Source: Oscillochloris sp. (GTDB lineage Bacteria > Chloroflexota > Chloroflexia > Chloroflexales > Chloroflexaceae). From it: a stretch of 39,128 bases of DNA. Within the stretch, counting starts at the first letter, position 1. Every line of letters starts with the position of its first letter. Under the pieces are notes generated by a model. The model made no database searches. It was not told the DNA's origin and saw only the letters and a list, made by a program, of their open reading frames with translations. The stretch lies in assembly GCA_012032775.1 (NCBI GenBank), contig JAAUQO010000029.1, positions 1-39,128 on the forward strand. Reading direction: 5' to 3'. Shown here one piece after another: positions 8,853-17,911 of this stretch. The position numbers were made by a program, and so were the translations under genes.

Positions 8853-9401
8853 GTGAAGCGAGAGCGAATCAATGCCGACTCCCTGGAGCTTGAGGAGCGG
8901 GTCGTCCAGATCAATCGCGTTGCGAAAGTGGTCAAGGGCGGTCGGCGCTTCAGCTTCAGTACGGTCGTTGTGGTCGGCGATGGAAAAGGCCATGTTGGTG
9001 TGGGGATGGGAAAAGCCGCTGAAGTGCCTGAAGCAATCCGCAAAGGTACTGAAGCCGCGAAGCGGAATCTGATTCGGGTTCCACTTGTTGGCTCCACAAT
9101 CCCACACGAGGTGAACACGAAGTTCGCCGCTACCAAAGTGATGATCCGCCCGGCAGCACCGGGTACCGGCGTTATTGCCGGGCGAGGTGTTCGCCCTGTG
9201 GTAGAAGCAGCCGGGATCAGAGATTTGCTTTCCAAAGTGTATGGAAGCAATAATCCAATTAATGTGGTGAAAGCGGCATTCCAGGCGTTGGAAGAATTGC
9301 GATCACTCAGCGATATTGCGCGGCGGCGTGATATGACCCCGCAGGAGTTGATGCAGCGGCGAGTCCGGCGTGAACCGGATAATCAGGAGGCCGCAGCGTG
9401 A
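8853..9401 (+). CDS. rpsE: 30S ribosomal protein S5
   Basis: S5 helps form the mRNA entry channel and affects decoding accuracy. The start is GTG (8853) behind CGGAGGAGCT, giving [20 protein letters not shown]. The double-stranded-RNA-like domain has [20 protein letters not shown] and [17 protein letters not shown]. The C-terminal domain has [19 protein letters not shown]. Length 182 residues. Its stop overlaps the rpmD start by four bases (GTGA). Confidence 0.98.
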   Translation: MKRERINADSLELEERVVQINRVAKVVKGGRRFSFSTVVVVGDGKGHVGVGMGKAAEVPEAIRKGTEAAKRNLIRVPLVGSTIPHEVNTKFAATKVMIRPAAPGTGVIAGRGVRPVVEAAGIRDLLSKVYGSNNPINVVKAAFQALEELRSLSDIARRRDMTPQELMQRRVRREPDNQEAAA

Positions 9402-9595
9402 GTAAGCTGAAGATCACATACAAGAAGAGTATGATCGGCTATGCGCGCGACCAGAAAGACACGGTGCTTTCACTGGGTTTGCGTAAGCTCGGTCAATCGG
9501 TGATTAAGCCGAATAACCCCGGCGTTCGCGGGATGATCTTTAAGGTACAACATCTCGTGGAGGTTGAAGAAGTTCCCGACGAGGTGGTGGAATGA
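9398..9595 (+). CDS. rpmD: 50S ribosomal protein L30
   Basis: L30 is a small peripheral 50S protein, absent from some bacterial groups. The 65-residue product [20 protein letters not shown] continues with [20 protein letters not shown] and [13 protein letters not shown], the family landmarks. It starts at a GTG that overlaps the rpsE stop and has AGGAGG 11 bases upstream, inside rpsE. It overlaps rplO by four bases (ATGA), so rpsE-rpmD-rplO are translationally coupled. Confidence 0.96.
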   Translation: MSKLKITYKKSMIGYARDQKDTVLSLGLRKLGQSVIKPNNPGVRGMIFKVQHLVEVEEVPDEVVE

Positions 9596-10128
9596 AATTG
9601 CACGATCTGAAGCCAGCCGAAGGTTCGCGGCGTACGACAAAGCGGATCGGGCGCGGCGCCGGCTCCGGCAAAGGAAAAACCGGCGGGAAAGGTATGGGCG
9701 GTCAGAAGTCGCGCAGCGGCCCCGGCCCTTATCGCACCTTTGAAGGTGGCCAGAATCGGTTGGTGAAGCGCATGCCCTTCAAGCGCGGTTTCACGAATAT
9801 TTTCCGGGTCGAGTACGAAGTAGTTAATGTGAGCGCGTTGGAGAATTGGCCTGCCGAAACTGAGGTAACGCCGGAAGGTTTGTTGGCGGCACGGCAGGTG
9901 CGCCGCAAGCGCATGCCGATCAAGATCCTCGGCGACGGTGAGCTCACCCGCGCATTGACCGTGAAGGCCCACAAGTTCTCGGCTAGCGCACGACAGAAGA
10001 TCGAGGCTGCCGGTGGGAAGGCGGTTGAGTTAGCGTGGGTTGTCGAACGACATTCCCGTTCACGTGGCCCGAACCCTAGTATGCGGAATTCAAAGTCGCG
10101 CCAAACCGAGACCGAGACCGCAGGTTAG
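9592..10128 (+). CDS. rplO: 50S ribosomal protein L15
   Basis: L15 is a late-assembly 50S protein binding 23S rRNA. It opens [20 protein letters not shown] and has the glycine-rich [20 protein letters not shown] arm and [18 protein letters not shown]. The C-terminal fold shows [20 protein letters not shown]. At 178 residues it is about 30 longer than the commonest form because of a basic, serine-rich tail. The ATG overlaps the rpmD stop. Confidence 0.97.
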   Translation: MKLHDLKPAEGSRRTTKRIGRGAGSGKGKTGGKGMGGQKSRSGPGPYRTFEGGQNRLVKRMPFKRGFTNIFRVEYEVVNVSALENWPAETEVTPEGLLAARQVRRKRMPIKILGDGELTRALTVKAHKFSASARQKIEAAGGKAVELAWVVERHSRSRGPNPSMRNSKSRQTETETAG

Positions 10129-10153
10129 TTTCATCACGACGTTCGTTACGCGG

Positions 10154-10182
10154 GCAGGTAGCACTATTGCAGTGTTACCTGC
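10154..10182 (+). other. Twelve-pair hairpin in the secY leader
   Basis: GCAGGTAGCACT (10154-10165) pairs with AGTGTTACCTGC (10171-10182), with one G-U pair and loop ATTGC. It begins 26 bases after the rplO stop and ends 26 bases before the secY start. No U-run follows, so an mRNA-stability or translation-control role for secY is likelier than termination. Confidence 0.6.
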
Positions 10183-10208
10183 ACCGCCGTTCATCGCAGG
10201 ATAGGCAG

Positions 10209-11561
10209 ATGCTTCAGGCAGTTCTTCGCGCCATACAGTTGCCCGATCTACGGCGACGCATTCTCTTCACATTGGGGATGTTGTTGATTTTTCGCTTGAT
10301 CGCGCACATCCCGGTGCCTAATATCAATCCCTCATCGCTGGCGCAGTTGCAGGAAGCATTGGCGCAGAATCAACTTGCACAGTTGTTGAATATCTTCGCC
10401 GGTGGTGCATTGCAAAACTTCTCGGTTGCAGCAATGGGGGTTTATCCCTATATTACTGCCTCGATTATTATGCAGTTGCTCCAACCGTTGATTCCGGCAC
10501 TGCAGGAACTGAACAAAGAGGGCGAACAGGGTCGTATTCGGCTCAATCGCTATCAGATGTGGCTGACCGTACCATTGGCTTACCTCCAAGCATACGGCCA
10601 GACGCTGACCCTGGAGCGAACCGTCAATCCGACCGGTGATCCGACTCTGTCGCTGTTCCGGACCCCCTTTGATCTTATCGGCAATTTCCTGCCAACGTTC
10701 ACCATTCTTACGGCAATGGTTGCCGGTACAATGTTATTGGTCTGGCTTGGTGAGCAGATCAACGAGCGTGGCATCGGACAGGGCATCTCAGTTATCATCT
10801 TCGGCGGTATCGTTTCGCGGTTGCCCGCCCTAATTATTCAAGGCTTCCAGATCAGCCAGGCTGGCGATGTGAGCACGATCCTCGGCATTATCATGTTCCT
10901 GGTGATCGGACTGGGCACAATTGTCGGTATTGTATTGATCCAGGAAGGCCAGCGCCGCATTCCGGTTCAGTATGCGAAGCGCGTACGCGGTAATCGTGTA
11001 TATGGCGGCCAGAGCACCCATATTCCGTTGAAGGTAAATATGGCTGGCATGATCCCGCTAATTTTCGCGCAAAGCATTATTATCTTTCCCGGGATTGTTG
11101 CTTCCTGGTTCTATGTCCAGGGTGGTACCGGCATTGGGAATACGATCGCCGGCTTTTTCTACAACACCTTCAATCCAACCGGACAGGGCGGCGGTATCGT
11201 CTATATCACCCTGTTGTTCTTGCTAACGGTCGGTTTCACTTACTTCTACACCCTGGTACTGTTTAGCCAGCAAGACATTCCGGATAGCTTACAGCGCAAT
11301 GGTGGTTTCATCCCTGGTATTCGGCCTGGTAAGAAAACAGAAGAGTACCTGAGCCGGGTGCTGAATCGCATTACCCTCGCCGGCGCACTCTTCCTGGGTC
11401 TTGTGGCAGTGTTGCCGTTCTTGACTCAGTCGATCACCGGATTGCAACTCGGCCTCGGTAGTACTGCACTGCTGATTGTTGTCGGCGTGGCCGTCGATAC
11501 TATGCGTCAGCTTGAGGCGCAGTTGGTTATGCGCGACTACGAAGGTTTCCTGGGCCGCTAG
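10209..11561 (+). CDS. secY: Preprotein translocase subunit SecY
   Basis: SecY is the channel of the SecYEG translocon in the cytoplasmic membrane. The ATG at 10209 gives MLQAVLRAIQLPDLRRRILF and has GCAGGATAGG upstream; an earlier in-frame start at 10167 lacks family resemblance. Ten hydrophobic segments can be seen. Conserved pieces include FRLIAHIPVPNIN after the first segment, the plug region GGALQNFSVAAMGVYPYITA, and the ribosome-contacting loops QEGQRRIPVQYAKR and SLQRNGGFIPGIRPGK. Length 450 residues. It sits in the classical spc position before adk. Confidence 0.98.
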   Translation: MLQAVLRAIQLPDLRRRILFTLGMLLIFRLIAHIPVPNINPSSLAQLQEALAQNQLAQLLNIFAGGALQNFSVAAMGVYPYITASIIMQLLQPLIPALQELNKEGEQGRIRLNRYQMWLTVPLAYLQAYGQTLTLERTVNPTGDPTLSLFRTPFDLIGNFLPTFTILTAMVAGTMLLVWLGEQINERGIGQGISVIIFGGIVSRLPALIIQGFQISQAGDVSTILGIIMFLVIGLGTIVGIVLIQEGQRRIPVQYAKRVRGNRVYGGQSTHIPLKVNMAGMIPLIFAQSIIIFPGIVASWFYVQGGTGIGNTIAGFFYNTFNPTGQGGGIVYITLLFLLTVGFTYFYTLVLFSQQDIPDSLQRNGGFIPGIRPGKKTEEYLSRVLNRITLAGALFLGLVAVLPFLTQSITGLQLGLGSTALLIVVGVAVDTMRQLEAQLVMRDYEGFLGR

Positions 11562-11608
11562 CCGATCATCAATGCTGTAACTGAGATCGGGTGGTGGATT
11601 GGTATGAT

Positions 11609-11643
11609 AGAGTTCTGGCGCGTACGGATTGCGCGCCAGCTCT
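11609..11643 (+). other. GC-rich hairpin between secY and adk
   Basis: CTGGCGCG (11615-11622) pairs with CGCGCCAG (11632-11639), with a further outer GA/TC pair after a two-base mismatch. It lies 47 bases after the secY stop in a 192-base gap. There is no good U-tract. It could act as a partial terminator or processing site between the two genes. Confidence 0.45.
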
Positions 11644-11753
11644 AACGGGCTATGACGGGTAGAAGTGCCCGCCACCATGCACGTGAAGAGAAAAAGACCT
11701 GGCCGCGCAGGGATGCGCGATAGGGGATGTAAACCCAGAAGAGAGCGCCGATC

Positions 11754-12430
11754 ATGACGAATGTAATCTTGCTGGGACCTCCCGGTGCAGGGAAGGGAAC
11801 TCAGGCGAAGACGCTGTCAGAGCGTAGCGCATTGACACACGTGGCAAGTGGAGATCTTTTTCGAGCAGCTCTACGCGAAGGCACTGAATTGGGTATGTTG
11901 GCGAAATCCTATATGGATCGCGGAGAGTTAGTACCCGATGAGGTTGTGATTCGTATGATCTTAGAGCGGATTGCGCAACCTGATTGTAGTGGCGGTGTCA
12001 TCTTCGACGGTTTCCCACGCACACGTGATCAAGCAACCGCGCTTGAAGCAGCTCTGGCAGCTCACCATGCGCGGATTGATGCGGTGTTGTTCCTATCGGT
12101 GCCACAAGATGTGCTGCTGCGCCGAATTGCAGGCCGCCAAACTTGCAAAACTTGCGGGGCTACATATAATATCTATTACTTCCCGTCCCACGGCCGGGAA
12201 TTTGTGATGCCTGTGGCGGCAAACTGTACCAGCGTAGTGATGACTCGATCGAAACAGCGCAGCATCGCCTGGATGTGTACTTTGCCCAGACAATGCCGTT
12301 GATCGAGCATTATAAAGGGCAGGGTTCACTGCGCGAGATCGATGGTCAGCGAGAAATTTCCCTGGTAACTGAAGCAATGCTGCGTGCGCTTGGCACCTCT
12401 ATCGAGGCGCCCGCGCAGCCGAAGGAGTGA
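11754..12430 (+). CDS. adk: Adenylate kinase (one-base frameshift)
   Basis: Adenylate kinase interconverts ATP+AMP and 2 ADP in the cytosol. The P-loop GPPGAGKGTQ (residues 8-17), VASGDLFRAALREGTELG, the DGFPRTRDQA AMP-site motif and the start of a zinc-type LID (CKTC) are intact. At about 12199-12200 the frame breaks: the continuing frame reads aberrantly to a stop at 12300-12302, whereas the neighbouring frame gives CDACGGKLYQRSDDSIETAQ and the normal C-terminus to 12430. One added A after GGGAA restores the second zinc pair and a 225-residue enzyme. The gene is normally essential, so an assembly indel is likely. infA follows after one base. Confidence 0.92.
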
Positions 12431-12431
12431 T

Positions 12432-12652
12432 ATGTCGAAAAAGAAAGATGTGATCGAGATGGAAGGAACCATCACGAGCCATTGCCGAATGCAATGTTCC
12501 GGGTGGAGTTAGAGAATGGTCACGAGGTGCTGGCGCATATTTCTGGCAAGATGCGCATGCACTATATTCGTATTTTGAAGGGTGATCGGGTACTTGTCGA
12601 GTTGTCACCGTATGATTTGACGAGAGGCCGGATAACATATCGCTATAAGTGA
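12432..12652 (+). CDS. infA: Translation initiation factor IF-1 (one-base frameshift)
   Basis: IF-1 is an OB-fold factor that occupies the 30S A site during initiation. The ATG at 12432 gives [15 protein letters not shown], then the frame runs into TAG at 12510. The adjacent frame continues the family exactly: [20 protein letters not shown], then [19 protein letters not shown] and a [13 protein letters not shown] end at 12652. One added G at about 12476 (ACGAGCC to ACGGAGCC) would give a 73-residue IF-1 of normal length. This is the second break within 300 bases. The gene is one base after adk; map is not present between them. Confidence 0.92.
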
Positions 12653-12726
12653 TTGTCATTGTTTACCTGGTGTTGTCGATGCGGTTCTGGCCGGCGGCGG
12701 CACAGGTCGCCGAAGGGAGCAATACA

Positions 12727-12843
12727 ATGAAGGTTCGCGCGTCAGTTAAGCCGCGCTGTGAGTATTGCAAGGTGATTAAGCGTAAGGGTGTGATCCGGGT
12801 GATCTGCTCGCGCACGCCGAAGCATAAGCAGCGTCAGGGATAG
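12727..12843 (+). CDS. rpmJ: 50S ribosomal protein L36, zinc type
   Basis: L36 is the smallest 50S protein. The 38-residue product begins [20 protein letters not shown] and keeps the zinc ligands C11, C14, C27 and the histidine at position 32 in [12 protein letters not shown]. The ATG follows CGAAGGGAGCAATACA. It stands between infA and rpsM in the usual alpha-operon leader position. The length and zinc-binding form are normal. Confidence 0.97.
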   Translation: MKVRASVKPRCEYCKVIKRKGVIRVICSRTPKHKQRQG

Positions 12844-12932
12844 GATGTCGACTCGGTATGGGACTGTCGTAGTCAGGATATTATCCATACGATGGTTTGC
12901 ACCAGTGCCGAGTACACGAGGTGAGGAAACAC

Positions 12933-13313
12933 ATGGCACGTATTGCCGGGGTTGATATTCCCCGCAACAAAAAGGTCGAAATCTCGATCACCTATATTTA
13001 CGGGATCGGGCGTACGAATGGTTTGGAGATCCTGCAGAAGGCGAATGTCGATCCGGAACGCCGAGTGCGCGATCTGACCGAAGAAGAAGTTGGTCGCATC
13101 CGTGAAGTTGTTGATCGCGAGTACCGGGTGGAAGGCGATTTGCGCCGCGAGGTGCAGATGAACATTAAGCGATTGATGGATATTGGCTGCTATCGTGGCC
13201 TGCGCCATCGTCGTGGAATGCCGGTACGTGGGCAGCGCACTCGGACGAATGCACGGACACGGCGTGGTCGCAAGGGTCAGGCGATCGGTATTAAGAAGAA
13301 GGCCCGAAAGTAG
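12933..13313 (+). CDS. rpsM: 30S ribosomal protein S13
   Basis: S13 lies in the 30S head and contacts P-site tRNA and the 50S subunit. The ATG at 12933, preceded by GAGGTGAGGAAACAC, gives [20 protein letters not shown]. The helix-two-turn-helix segment shows [20 protein letters not shown]. The basic C-terminus shows [20 protein letters not shown] and [17 protein letters not shown]. Length 126 residues. An upstream in-frame start at 12897 is not supported by family length. rpsK follows after 81 bases. Confidence 0.98.
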   Translation: MARIAGVDIPRNKKVEISITYIYGIGRTNGLEILQKANVDPERRVRDLTEEEVGRIREVVDREYRVEGDLRREVQMNIKRLMDIGCYRGLRHRRGMPVRGQRTRTNARTRRGRKGQAIGIKKKARK

Positions 13314-13394
13314 CATTGGTGTGCAATGTGTGCAGTATGGCCCAGGCGGGTGGAAGCGCCCGGCTGTGGCTATTCTGTGTTTAAGGAGTAGTTT

Positions 13395-13802
13395 ATGCCC
13401 CCGAAAGGACAACGGACAGCCACCCGACAGCGCGGCAAGCGCCGTGAACGTAAGAATGTTCCGCGTGGTCAGGCGCATGTCCTGAGCACTTTCAACAACA
13501 CGATCGTTACGATAACCGACCCGTCCGGTGCAGTAGTCTGTTGGGCGAGTGCCGGTCAGGGCGGCTTCAAGGGTTCACGTAAGAGCACCCCGTATGCGGC
13601 ACAGATTACTGCCGACAGCGCGGCCCGCAAGGCCATGGAAAACGGGATGCGCTCGGTTGAGGTATTTGTGAAGGGTCCCGGCTCCGGCCGCGAGGCGGCA
13701 ATTCGCTCGCTGCAGGCAGCAGGGTTGCAGGTTTCGGCGATCACTGATGTCACGCCTATTCCGCATAATGGTTGCCGGCCGCCGAAGCGCCGGCGGGTAT
13801 AA
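13395..13802 (+). CDS. rpsK: 30S ribosomal protein S11
   Basis: S11 forms the platform of the 30S subunit near the Shine-Dalgarno helix. The product has a basic N-terminal arm, then [40 protein letters not shown] and the signature end [20 protein letters not shown]. Length is 135 residues. The ATG is preceded by AAGGAGTAGTTT. The following gap of 169 bases to rpsD contains strong secondary structure. Confidence 0.98.
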   Translation: MPPKGQRTATRQRGKRRERKNVPRGQAHVLSTFNNTIVTITDPSGAVVCWASAGQGGFKGSRKSTPYAAQITADSAARKAMENGMRSVEVFVKGPGSGREAAIRSLQAAGLQVSAITDVTPIPHNGCRPPKRRRV

Positions 13803-13829
13803 GTGCGGACAGGGCATTATGTGCTCTCA

Positions 13830-13955
13830 CGCGCGGGACGATCGCGAACGGAACCGCAGGCACAGGGCCTGGCGCCCATCGCGATAGCGTAGCGCCCATC
13901 CCGCGTTATTGCGTAGCAGTATCTGATCGGGGCTCAATGTAACCTCCGATCGCAG
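13830..13955 (+). promoter_or_regulatory. Structured leader ahead of rpsD
   Basis: The 169-base rpsK-rpsD gap holds a nested inverted repeat: CGCGGGA and ATCGCGA (about 13831-13846) face TCGCGAT and TCCCGCG (about 13879-13905). A second hairpin, GATCGG with CCGATC (about 13925-13953), ends just before the AGGAAGG ribosome site. S4 is a known translational repressor of alpha-operon mRNA in other bacteria, so an S4-responsive leader is plausible; this is inference from position and fold only. Confidence 0.4.
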
Positions 13956-13971
13956 GAAGGAAACACCGGTT

Positions 13972-14592
13972 ATGGCGCGATTTTATGGACCTGTCGGCAA
14001 AGTCAGCCGACGTTTAGGTATCGGTATTACTGAAAAAGGTCAGCGCATCCTCAACAAGCGCTCGTATCCACCAGGGCAGCACGGCCCCTCGGCACGTCGC
14101 CGTCAGATTTCGGATTACGGCTTGCAGTTGATGGAGAAGCAGAAAGTCAAATTTCTGTATGGCGTGTTGGAGCGACAGTTCCGCCGTATGTTTGAACAGG
14201 CTGCGCGGCGCAGTGGTGTGACCGGTGAGTACCTGCTGAGTCTGCTTGAGCGGCGCCTTGATAATGTGGTGTATCGCCTCGGAATTGCGACTACCCGCGC
14301 TCAGGCCCGGCAGTTGGTGACTCACGGACATGTGATGGTTGATGGCCGCAAGACGAACATCCCATCGTACACCCTGAAAGTTGGCCAGGTGATTTCGATT
14401 CGTCCCGAGAGTCGGCGGCGGAGTTACTTCAAGAACCTGGCCGATGACGGTACGTTGAATAAGTATCGTGCGCCGGAGTGGTTGCGATTGAATGCAAACG
14501 AGATGTCGGGCACCGTTGTGGCGCTGCCGCGGCGCGAAGACGCTGAGGCCGGGATCAACGAGCAGTTGATCGTTGAGTTCTACAGCCGGTAG
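13972..14592 (+). CDS. rpsD: 30S ribosomal protein S4
   Basis: S4 nucleates 30S assembly by binding the 5' domain of 16S rRNA and in some bacteria represses its own operon. The 206-residue protein begins [20 protein letters not shown]. It lacks the four zinc cysteines near the N-terminus, so it is the zinc-free form. The S4 RNA-binding domain is seen as [20 protein letters not shown] and [20 protein letters not shown]. The ATG follows AGGAAGGAAACACCGGTT. rpoA follows after 95 bases with a hairpin in between. Confidence 0.98.
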   Translation: MARFYGPVGKVSRRLGIGITEKGQRILNKRSYPPGQHGPSARRRQISDYGLQLMEKQKVKFLYGVLERQFRRMFEQAARRSGVTGEYLLSLLERRLDNVVYRLGIATTRAQARQLVTHGHVMVDGRKTNIPSYTLKVGQVISIRPESRRRSYFKNLADDGTLNKYRAPEWLRLNANEMSGTVVALPRREDAEAGINEQLIVEFYSR

Positions 14593-14612
14593 TCATTGCC
14601 GATATCGGAACG

Positions 14613-14654
14613 AGCGGATCATCTCGTAAAGATATCATCGCCGAGTGATCCGCT
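14613..14654 (+). other. Long hairpin between rpsD and rpoA
   Basis: AGCGGATCATCTCG (14613-14626) pairs with CGAGTGATCCGCT (14642-14654), thirteen pairs with a single bulged base, and a 15-base A/T-rich loop. It begins 21 bases after the rpsD stop. No U-run follows. It may be a pause, processing or attenuation element inside the alpha operon. Confidence 0.55.
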
Positions 14655-14687
14655 AAACCGATCGGTAGTGTGGTAAGGAGTGGGACT

Positions 14688-15677
14688 GTGCTGGATATTG
14701 CAATGCCCAAGATTGAGGTCGCTGATGTAGCGGAAACCTATGGGCGTTTCAAAATTGAGCCACTTGATCCTGGCTATGGCCACACACTCGGTAATGCATT
14801 GCGCCGCGTGCTGGTCTCTGTTATCCCGGGTTGGGCCATTACTCGGATAAAGATCAGTGGAGCAATAAATGAATTCGCGACCCTTGAAGGGGTGCGTGAA
14901 GATGTTACTGAGATTGTGCTCAATATCAAGGGTATCCGCCTAAAGTCAACCACTGACCATTCAGTGCGGCTGACGATTTCTAAACGTGGGCCGGGGGCCG
15001 TGACAGCGGCGGATATTGCGGCAGTTGATGGCGTAACAATCGTCAATCCAACCCACTACATCTGTATGTTGGATAACGAGGAAGCGCAGATCGAGATGGA
15101 GATGATCGCAGAACGTGGTCGTGGCTATTCCTCGGCTGATCAACGCGATATTCTTCCGATCGGTGAAATTCCGGTCGATGCGATCTTCACACCGGTGCCG
15201 CGTGTGCTCTATCAGGTTGAGAATACCCGGATCGGACAGGCGACGGACTTTGATCGCCTGATTCTTCAAATCTGGACCGACGGTACGATTAAACCCGGTG
15301 ATGCGATGTCGTACGCAGCTCGGGTTTTGGTACGTTATAGCCAGACGGTGGCCGACTTCAATCGGCTTTCGGCTGAACCGGAAGTTGCACCGGAACCGGA
15401 AGGTGTCACTATTCCGGCAGATGTGTACGATACGACGATTGAAGATCTTGATCTGTCGACGCGGACGTACAATTGTCTGAAACGTGCCGATATTACCCGG
15501 GTCGGGCAGGTACTTCAGATGGACGAAAAAGCTTTGCTGTCGGTACGGAACCTTGGCCAGAAGTCGATGGAAGAGATCCGCGATAAACTGGTTGAGCGAG
15601 GATACATTCCGCGGCAGGCAGCGCAGCAGGCGTTACGTAATGCAACAGCGCTCGGAATGGACATAAACTCGCAGTAA
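14688..15677 (+). CDS. rpoA: RNA polymerase alpha subunit
   Basis: Alpha starts RNA polymerase assembly as a dimer, and its C-terminal domain contacts UP elements and activators. GTG at 14688 is preferred because AAGGAG lies seven bases upstream and the product then starts MLDIAMPKIEV; an earlier in-frame ATG at 14670 is before that site. The N-terminal domain shows EPLDPGYGHTLGNALRRVLV and EFATLEGVREDVTEIVLNIK. The C-terminal domain shows LSTRTYNCLKRADITRVGQV and LLSVRNLGQKSMEEIRDKL. Length 329 residues. The resemblance to remembered Chloroflexia RpoA sequences is one basis for the taxonomic guess. Confidence 0.98.
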   Translation: MLDIAMPKIEVADVAETYGRFKIEPLDPGYGHTLGNALRRVLVSVIPGWAITRIKISGAINEFATLEGVREDVTEIVLNIKGIRLKSTTDHSVRLTISKRGPGAVTAADIAAVDGVTIVNPTHYICMLDNEEAQIEMEMIAERGRGYSSADQRDILPIGEIPVDAIFTPVPRVLYQVENTRIGQATDFDRLILQIWTDGTIKPGDAMSYAARVLVRYSQTVADFNRLSAEPEVAPEPEGVTIPADVYDTTIEDLDLSTRTYNCLKRADITRVGQVLQMDEKALLSVRNLGQKSMEEIRDKLVERGYIPRQAAQQALRNATALGMDINSQ

Positions 15678-15796
15678 GACGCCGAAGATGATTAAGACTA
15701 TCGAGTGTACATTCGTATGACGTATGGTTTGAGCCGGTAGATTCTACGGGGTAGGCCAGTACAACCAGGCGAATGTGCAGTGATGAGGATACTGTA

Positions 15797-16147
15797 ATGC
15801 GACACCGACATGCCGGCAAGCTGCTTAGTCGCTCGTATGAGCACCGCAAAGCACTGTACCGCAATCTGATGATTGCGATGATTGAACATCGGCGGATTAA
15901 AACGACCTTGGCTAAGGCGAAGGCGGTTCAGCCGGAGATCGAGAAGTTGATCACCCTTGCCCGTGAAGACACGCCGCACGCCCGCCGGATGGCGCTCTCG
16001 AAATTGTCCAGCAAGGTGGCGATGCGCAAGCTGTTTACATTTGCCCCACAAGAGTACGGTGGTCGCAACGGAGGTTATACGCGCGTCACCAAGATGGGGC
16101 CACGTATGGGTGACGGCGCTGAAATGGCGCTAATCGAATTCGTATAA
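15797..16147 (+). CDS. rplQ: 50S ribosomal protein L17
   Basis: L17 lies near the tunnel exit. The ATG at 15797 gives MRHRHAGKLLSRSYEHRKAL, the standard start, with GATGAGGATACTGTA upstream. The middle shows IKTTLAKAKAVQPEIEKLIT and the end GGYTRVTKMGPRMGDGAEMA. Length 116 residues. A longer in-frame start at 15773 is not supported. It closes the classical alpha operon, and truA follows 58 bases later after a small GATTCG/CGAATC hairpin. Confidence 0.98.
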   Translation: MRHRHAGKLLSRSYEHRKALYRNLMIAMIEHRRIKTTLAKAKAVQPEIEKLITLAREDTPHARRMALSKLSSKVAMRKLFTFAPQEYGGRNGGYTRVTKMGPRMGDGAEMALIEFV

Positions 16148-16205
16148 GTCACGGTGAAGATTCGGTGCGACAGCGCAAGCGAATCCGCCGAATGGTTCAT
16201 AGCGA

Positions 16206-17015
16206 ATGATGCGAAATATCGCCTTGCGTCTGGCCTACGACGGAACTGATTTTGTCGGCTCACAGTGGCAAAATCAGGGACGTTCAGTGCAAGGGGCACT
16301 TGAAGAAGCCTGGCAAGGGCTAACCCAGGAGCAACGCCGATTGTTGCTGGCAGGACGAACCGATGCCGGTGTACATGCCCAGGGACAGGTGGCGAATGTT
16401 CGCACAGAGACACAGCACGATCTGACGACAATCAGGCGGGGCTTGAATGCGCTATTACCGGAAGACGTGGCAATACAGGCGGTTTGCGAGGTTGATCGGG
16501 AGTTTCATTCCCGGTACAGTGCGATCAGGCGTGAGTATCGTTACCTGATCGATAATGCGCCGGCGCCGTTGCCGTTCTTGCGGAACCTTGCCTTGCGGGT
16601 CGAGCAACCACTCGATACTGGTGCAATGGCCGCAGCATTACCGTTGCTGGAAGGAACGCACGACTTTGCAGCATTTACGGTGAACTCACCCGAGCAGAAA
16701 TCGACGGTGCGTACGGTCTATCAAGCACGCCTGGGTAGCATTGAGTTGTTTGGGCGGCAATTGATCGCGATTGACCTGGCGGCAAATGCGTTTTTGCAGC
16801 ATATGGTGCGGGTGATTATCGGAACCGTGCTGAAAGTCGGTCGCGGTAAAATGAAGCCGGATCAGATGAGCGATGTGCTTGCGAGTTGTGACCGGCGTGC
16901 GGCAGGGCCAACTTCAGCGGCCCATGGATTAAACTTAATCGAGGTTATCTACCCTGATGGGGTAGTGGAATGGGAAGATGGGCGGCAACGCCCACGTATA
17001 CGTGAGAAGCGTTAG
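16206..17015 (+). CDS. truA: tRNA pseudouridine(38-40) synthase TruA
   Basis: TruA isomerises uridines 38-40 in the tRNA anticodon stem. The catalytic aspartate is in the motif [17 protein letters not shown] (about residues 56-72). Other family marks are [18 protein letters not shown] at the start, [16 protein letters not shown] in the middle and [20 protein letters not shown] in the C-terminal half. Length 269 residues. ATG at 16206 and the next ATG at 16209 are both possible starts; neither has a strong ribosome site. The rplQ-truA-rplM-rpsI order is common in bacteria. Confidence 0.96.
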   Translation: MMRNIALRLAYDGTDFVGSQWQNQGRSVQGALEEAWQGLTQEQRRLLLAGRTDAGVHAQGQVANVRTETQHDLTTIRRGLNALLPEDVAIQAVCEVDREFHSRYSAIRREYRYLIDNAPAPLPFLRNLALRVEQPLDTGAMAAALPLLEGTHDFAAFTVNSPEQKSTVRTVYQARLGSIELFGRQLIAIDLAANAFLQHMVRVIIGTVLKVGRGKMKPDQMSDVLASCDRRAAGPTSAAHGLNLIEVIYPDGVVEWEDGRQRPRIREKR

Positions 17016-17040
17016 CCAACACATCTGATAAGGAATAGCA

Positions 17041-17472
17041 GTGAAGACGTATCATCAAAGGCCTTCCGAAGTGCAGCGTGACTGGTTGCTGATCGATGCA
17101 GACGGCCAAGTTGTCGGCCGGCTGGCAACGCAGATCGCGACGTTGCTGCGCGGTAAGCATAAGCCCACCTTTACCCCGTCGATCGATGGCGGTGACTTTG
17201 TAGTGGTGGTCAACTGCGAAAAGATCAAGATCATGGGCCGCAAGGCCGATCAGAAGGTGTACTACCACCATACCGGCTATCCGGGCGGTATTAAGGCCAC
17301 CCCATACCGTATGATGCTGAACAAGCATCCTGATCGAATTCTGCGTATCGCTGTGAAGGGTATGCTGCCGAAGAACCGGCTGGGCCGGCGGTTGCTGGGT
17401 AAGTTACGCATCTATGCCGGGCCGAAGCATCCGCATGCCGCTCAGCAGCCGCAGGTTTATACACCACGCTAG
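17041..17472 (+). CDS. rplM: 50S ribosomal protein L13
   Basis: L13 is an early-assembly 50S protein. The start is GTG (17041) behind AAGGAATAGCA, giving [20 protein letters not shown]. The motifs [39 protein letters not shown] and [19 protein letters not shown] are all intact. Length 143 residues. rpsI follows after 20 bases, the universal L13-S9 pair. Confidence 0.98.
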   Translation: MKTYHQRPSEVQRDWLLIDADGQVVGRLATQIATLLRGKHKPTFTPSIDGGDFVVVVNCEKIKIMGRKADQKVYYHHTGYPGGIKATPYRMMLNKHPDRILRIAVKGMLPKNRLGRRLLGKLRIYAGPKHPHAAQQPQVYTPR

Positions 17473-17492
17473 TCATACGAGGAGATTATTGC

Positions 17493-17891
17493 ATGGACGC
17501 AAAGCGCTATTATCAGGGTACCGGCCGCCGCAAGACTGCGGTGGCGCGGGTGCGCCTGTTTCCGGGTAGTGGGGAGTTTGTGGTCAACGGCAAGAACCCG
17601 GCTGATTACTTTGGCCCACGCGACATGTTGCAGCGCGATATCCGCAGTCCGTTGACGTTGACCGACAACCTGGATGGATTTAATGTCCTGGTCAAGGTTC
17701 GCGGCGGTGGTGTGGTTGCCCAGGCCGGCGCAATTCGCCACGGTGTAGCTCGCGCATTGTTGGATCTGGATGCGGGGTTGCGACCGTCGTTGAAGAAGGC
17801 CGGCTTCCTGACACGCGATCCGCGTATGAAGGAGCGCAAGAAGGTTGGTCTGAAGCGTGCTCGTAAGGCGCCGCAGTATACCAAGCGCTAA
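17493..17891 (+). CDS. rpsI: 30S ribosomal protein S9
   Basis: S9 lies in the 30S head, and its C-terminal tail touches P-site tRNA. The product begins [20 protein letters not shown], has [20 protein letters not shown], and ends with the tRNA-contacting basic tail [17 protein letters not shown]. Length 132 residues. The ATG follows GAGGAGATTATTGC. A strong terminator starts 20 bases after the stop and ends the long translation operon. Confidence 0.98.
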   Translation: MDAKRYYQGTGRRKTAVARVRLFPGSGEFVVNGKNPADYFGPRDMLQRDIRSPLTLTDNLDGFNVLVKVRGGGVVAQAGAIRHGVARALLDLDAGLRPSLKKAGFLTRDPRMKERKKVGLKRARKAPQYTKR

Positions 17892-17911
17892 TTCAGAGCG
17901 GTTGCAACATG

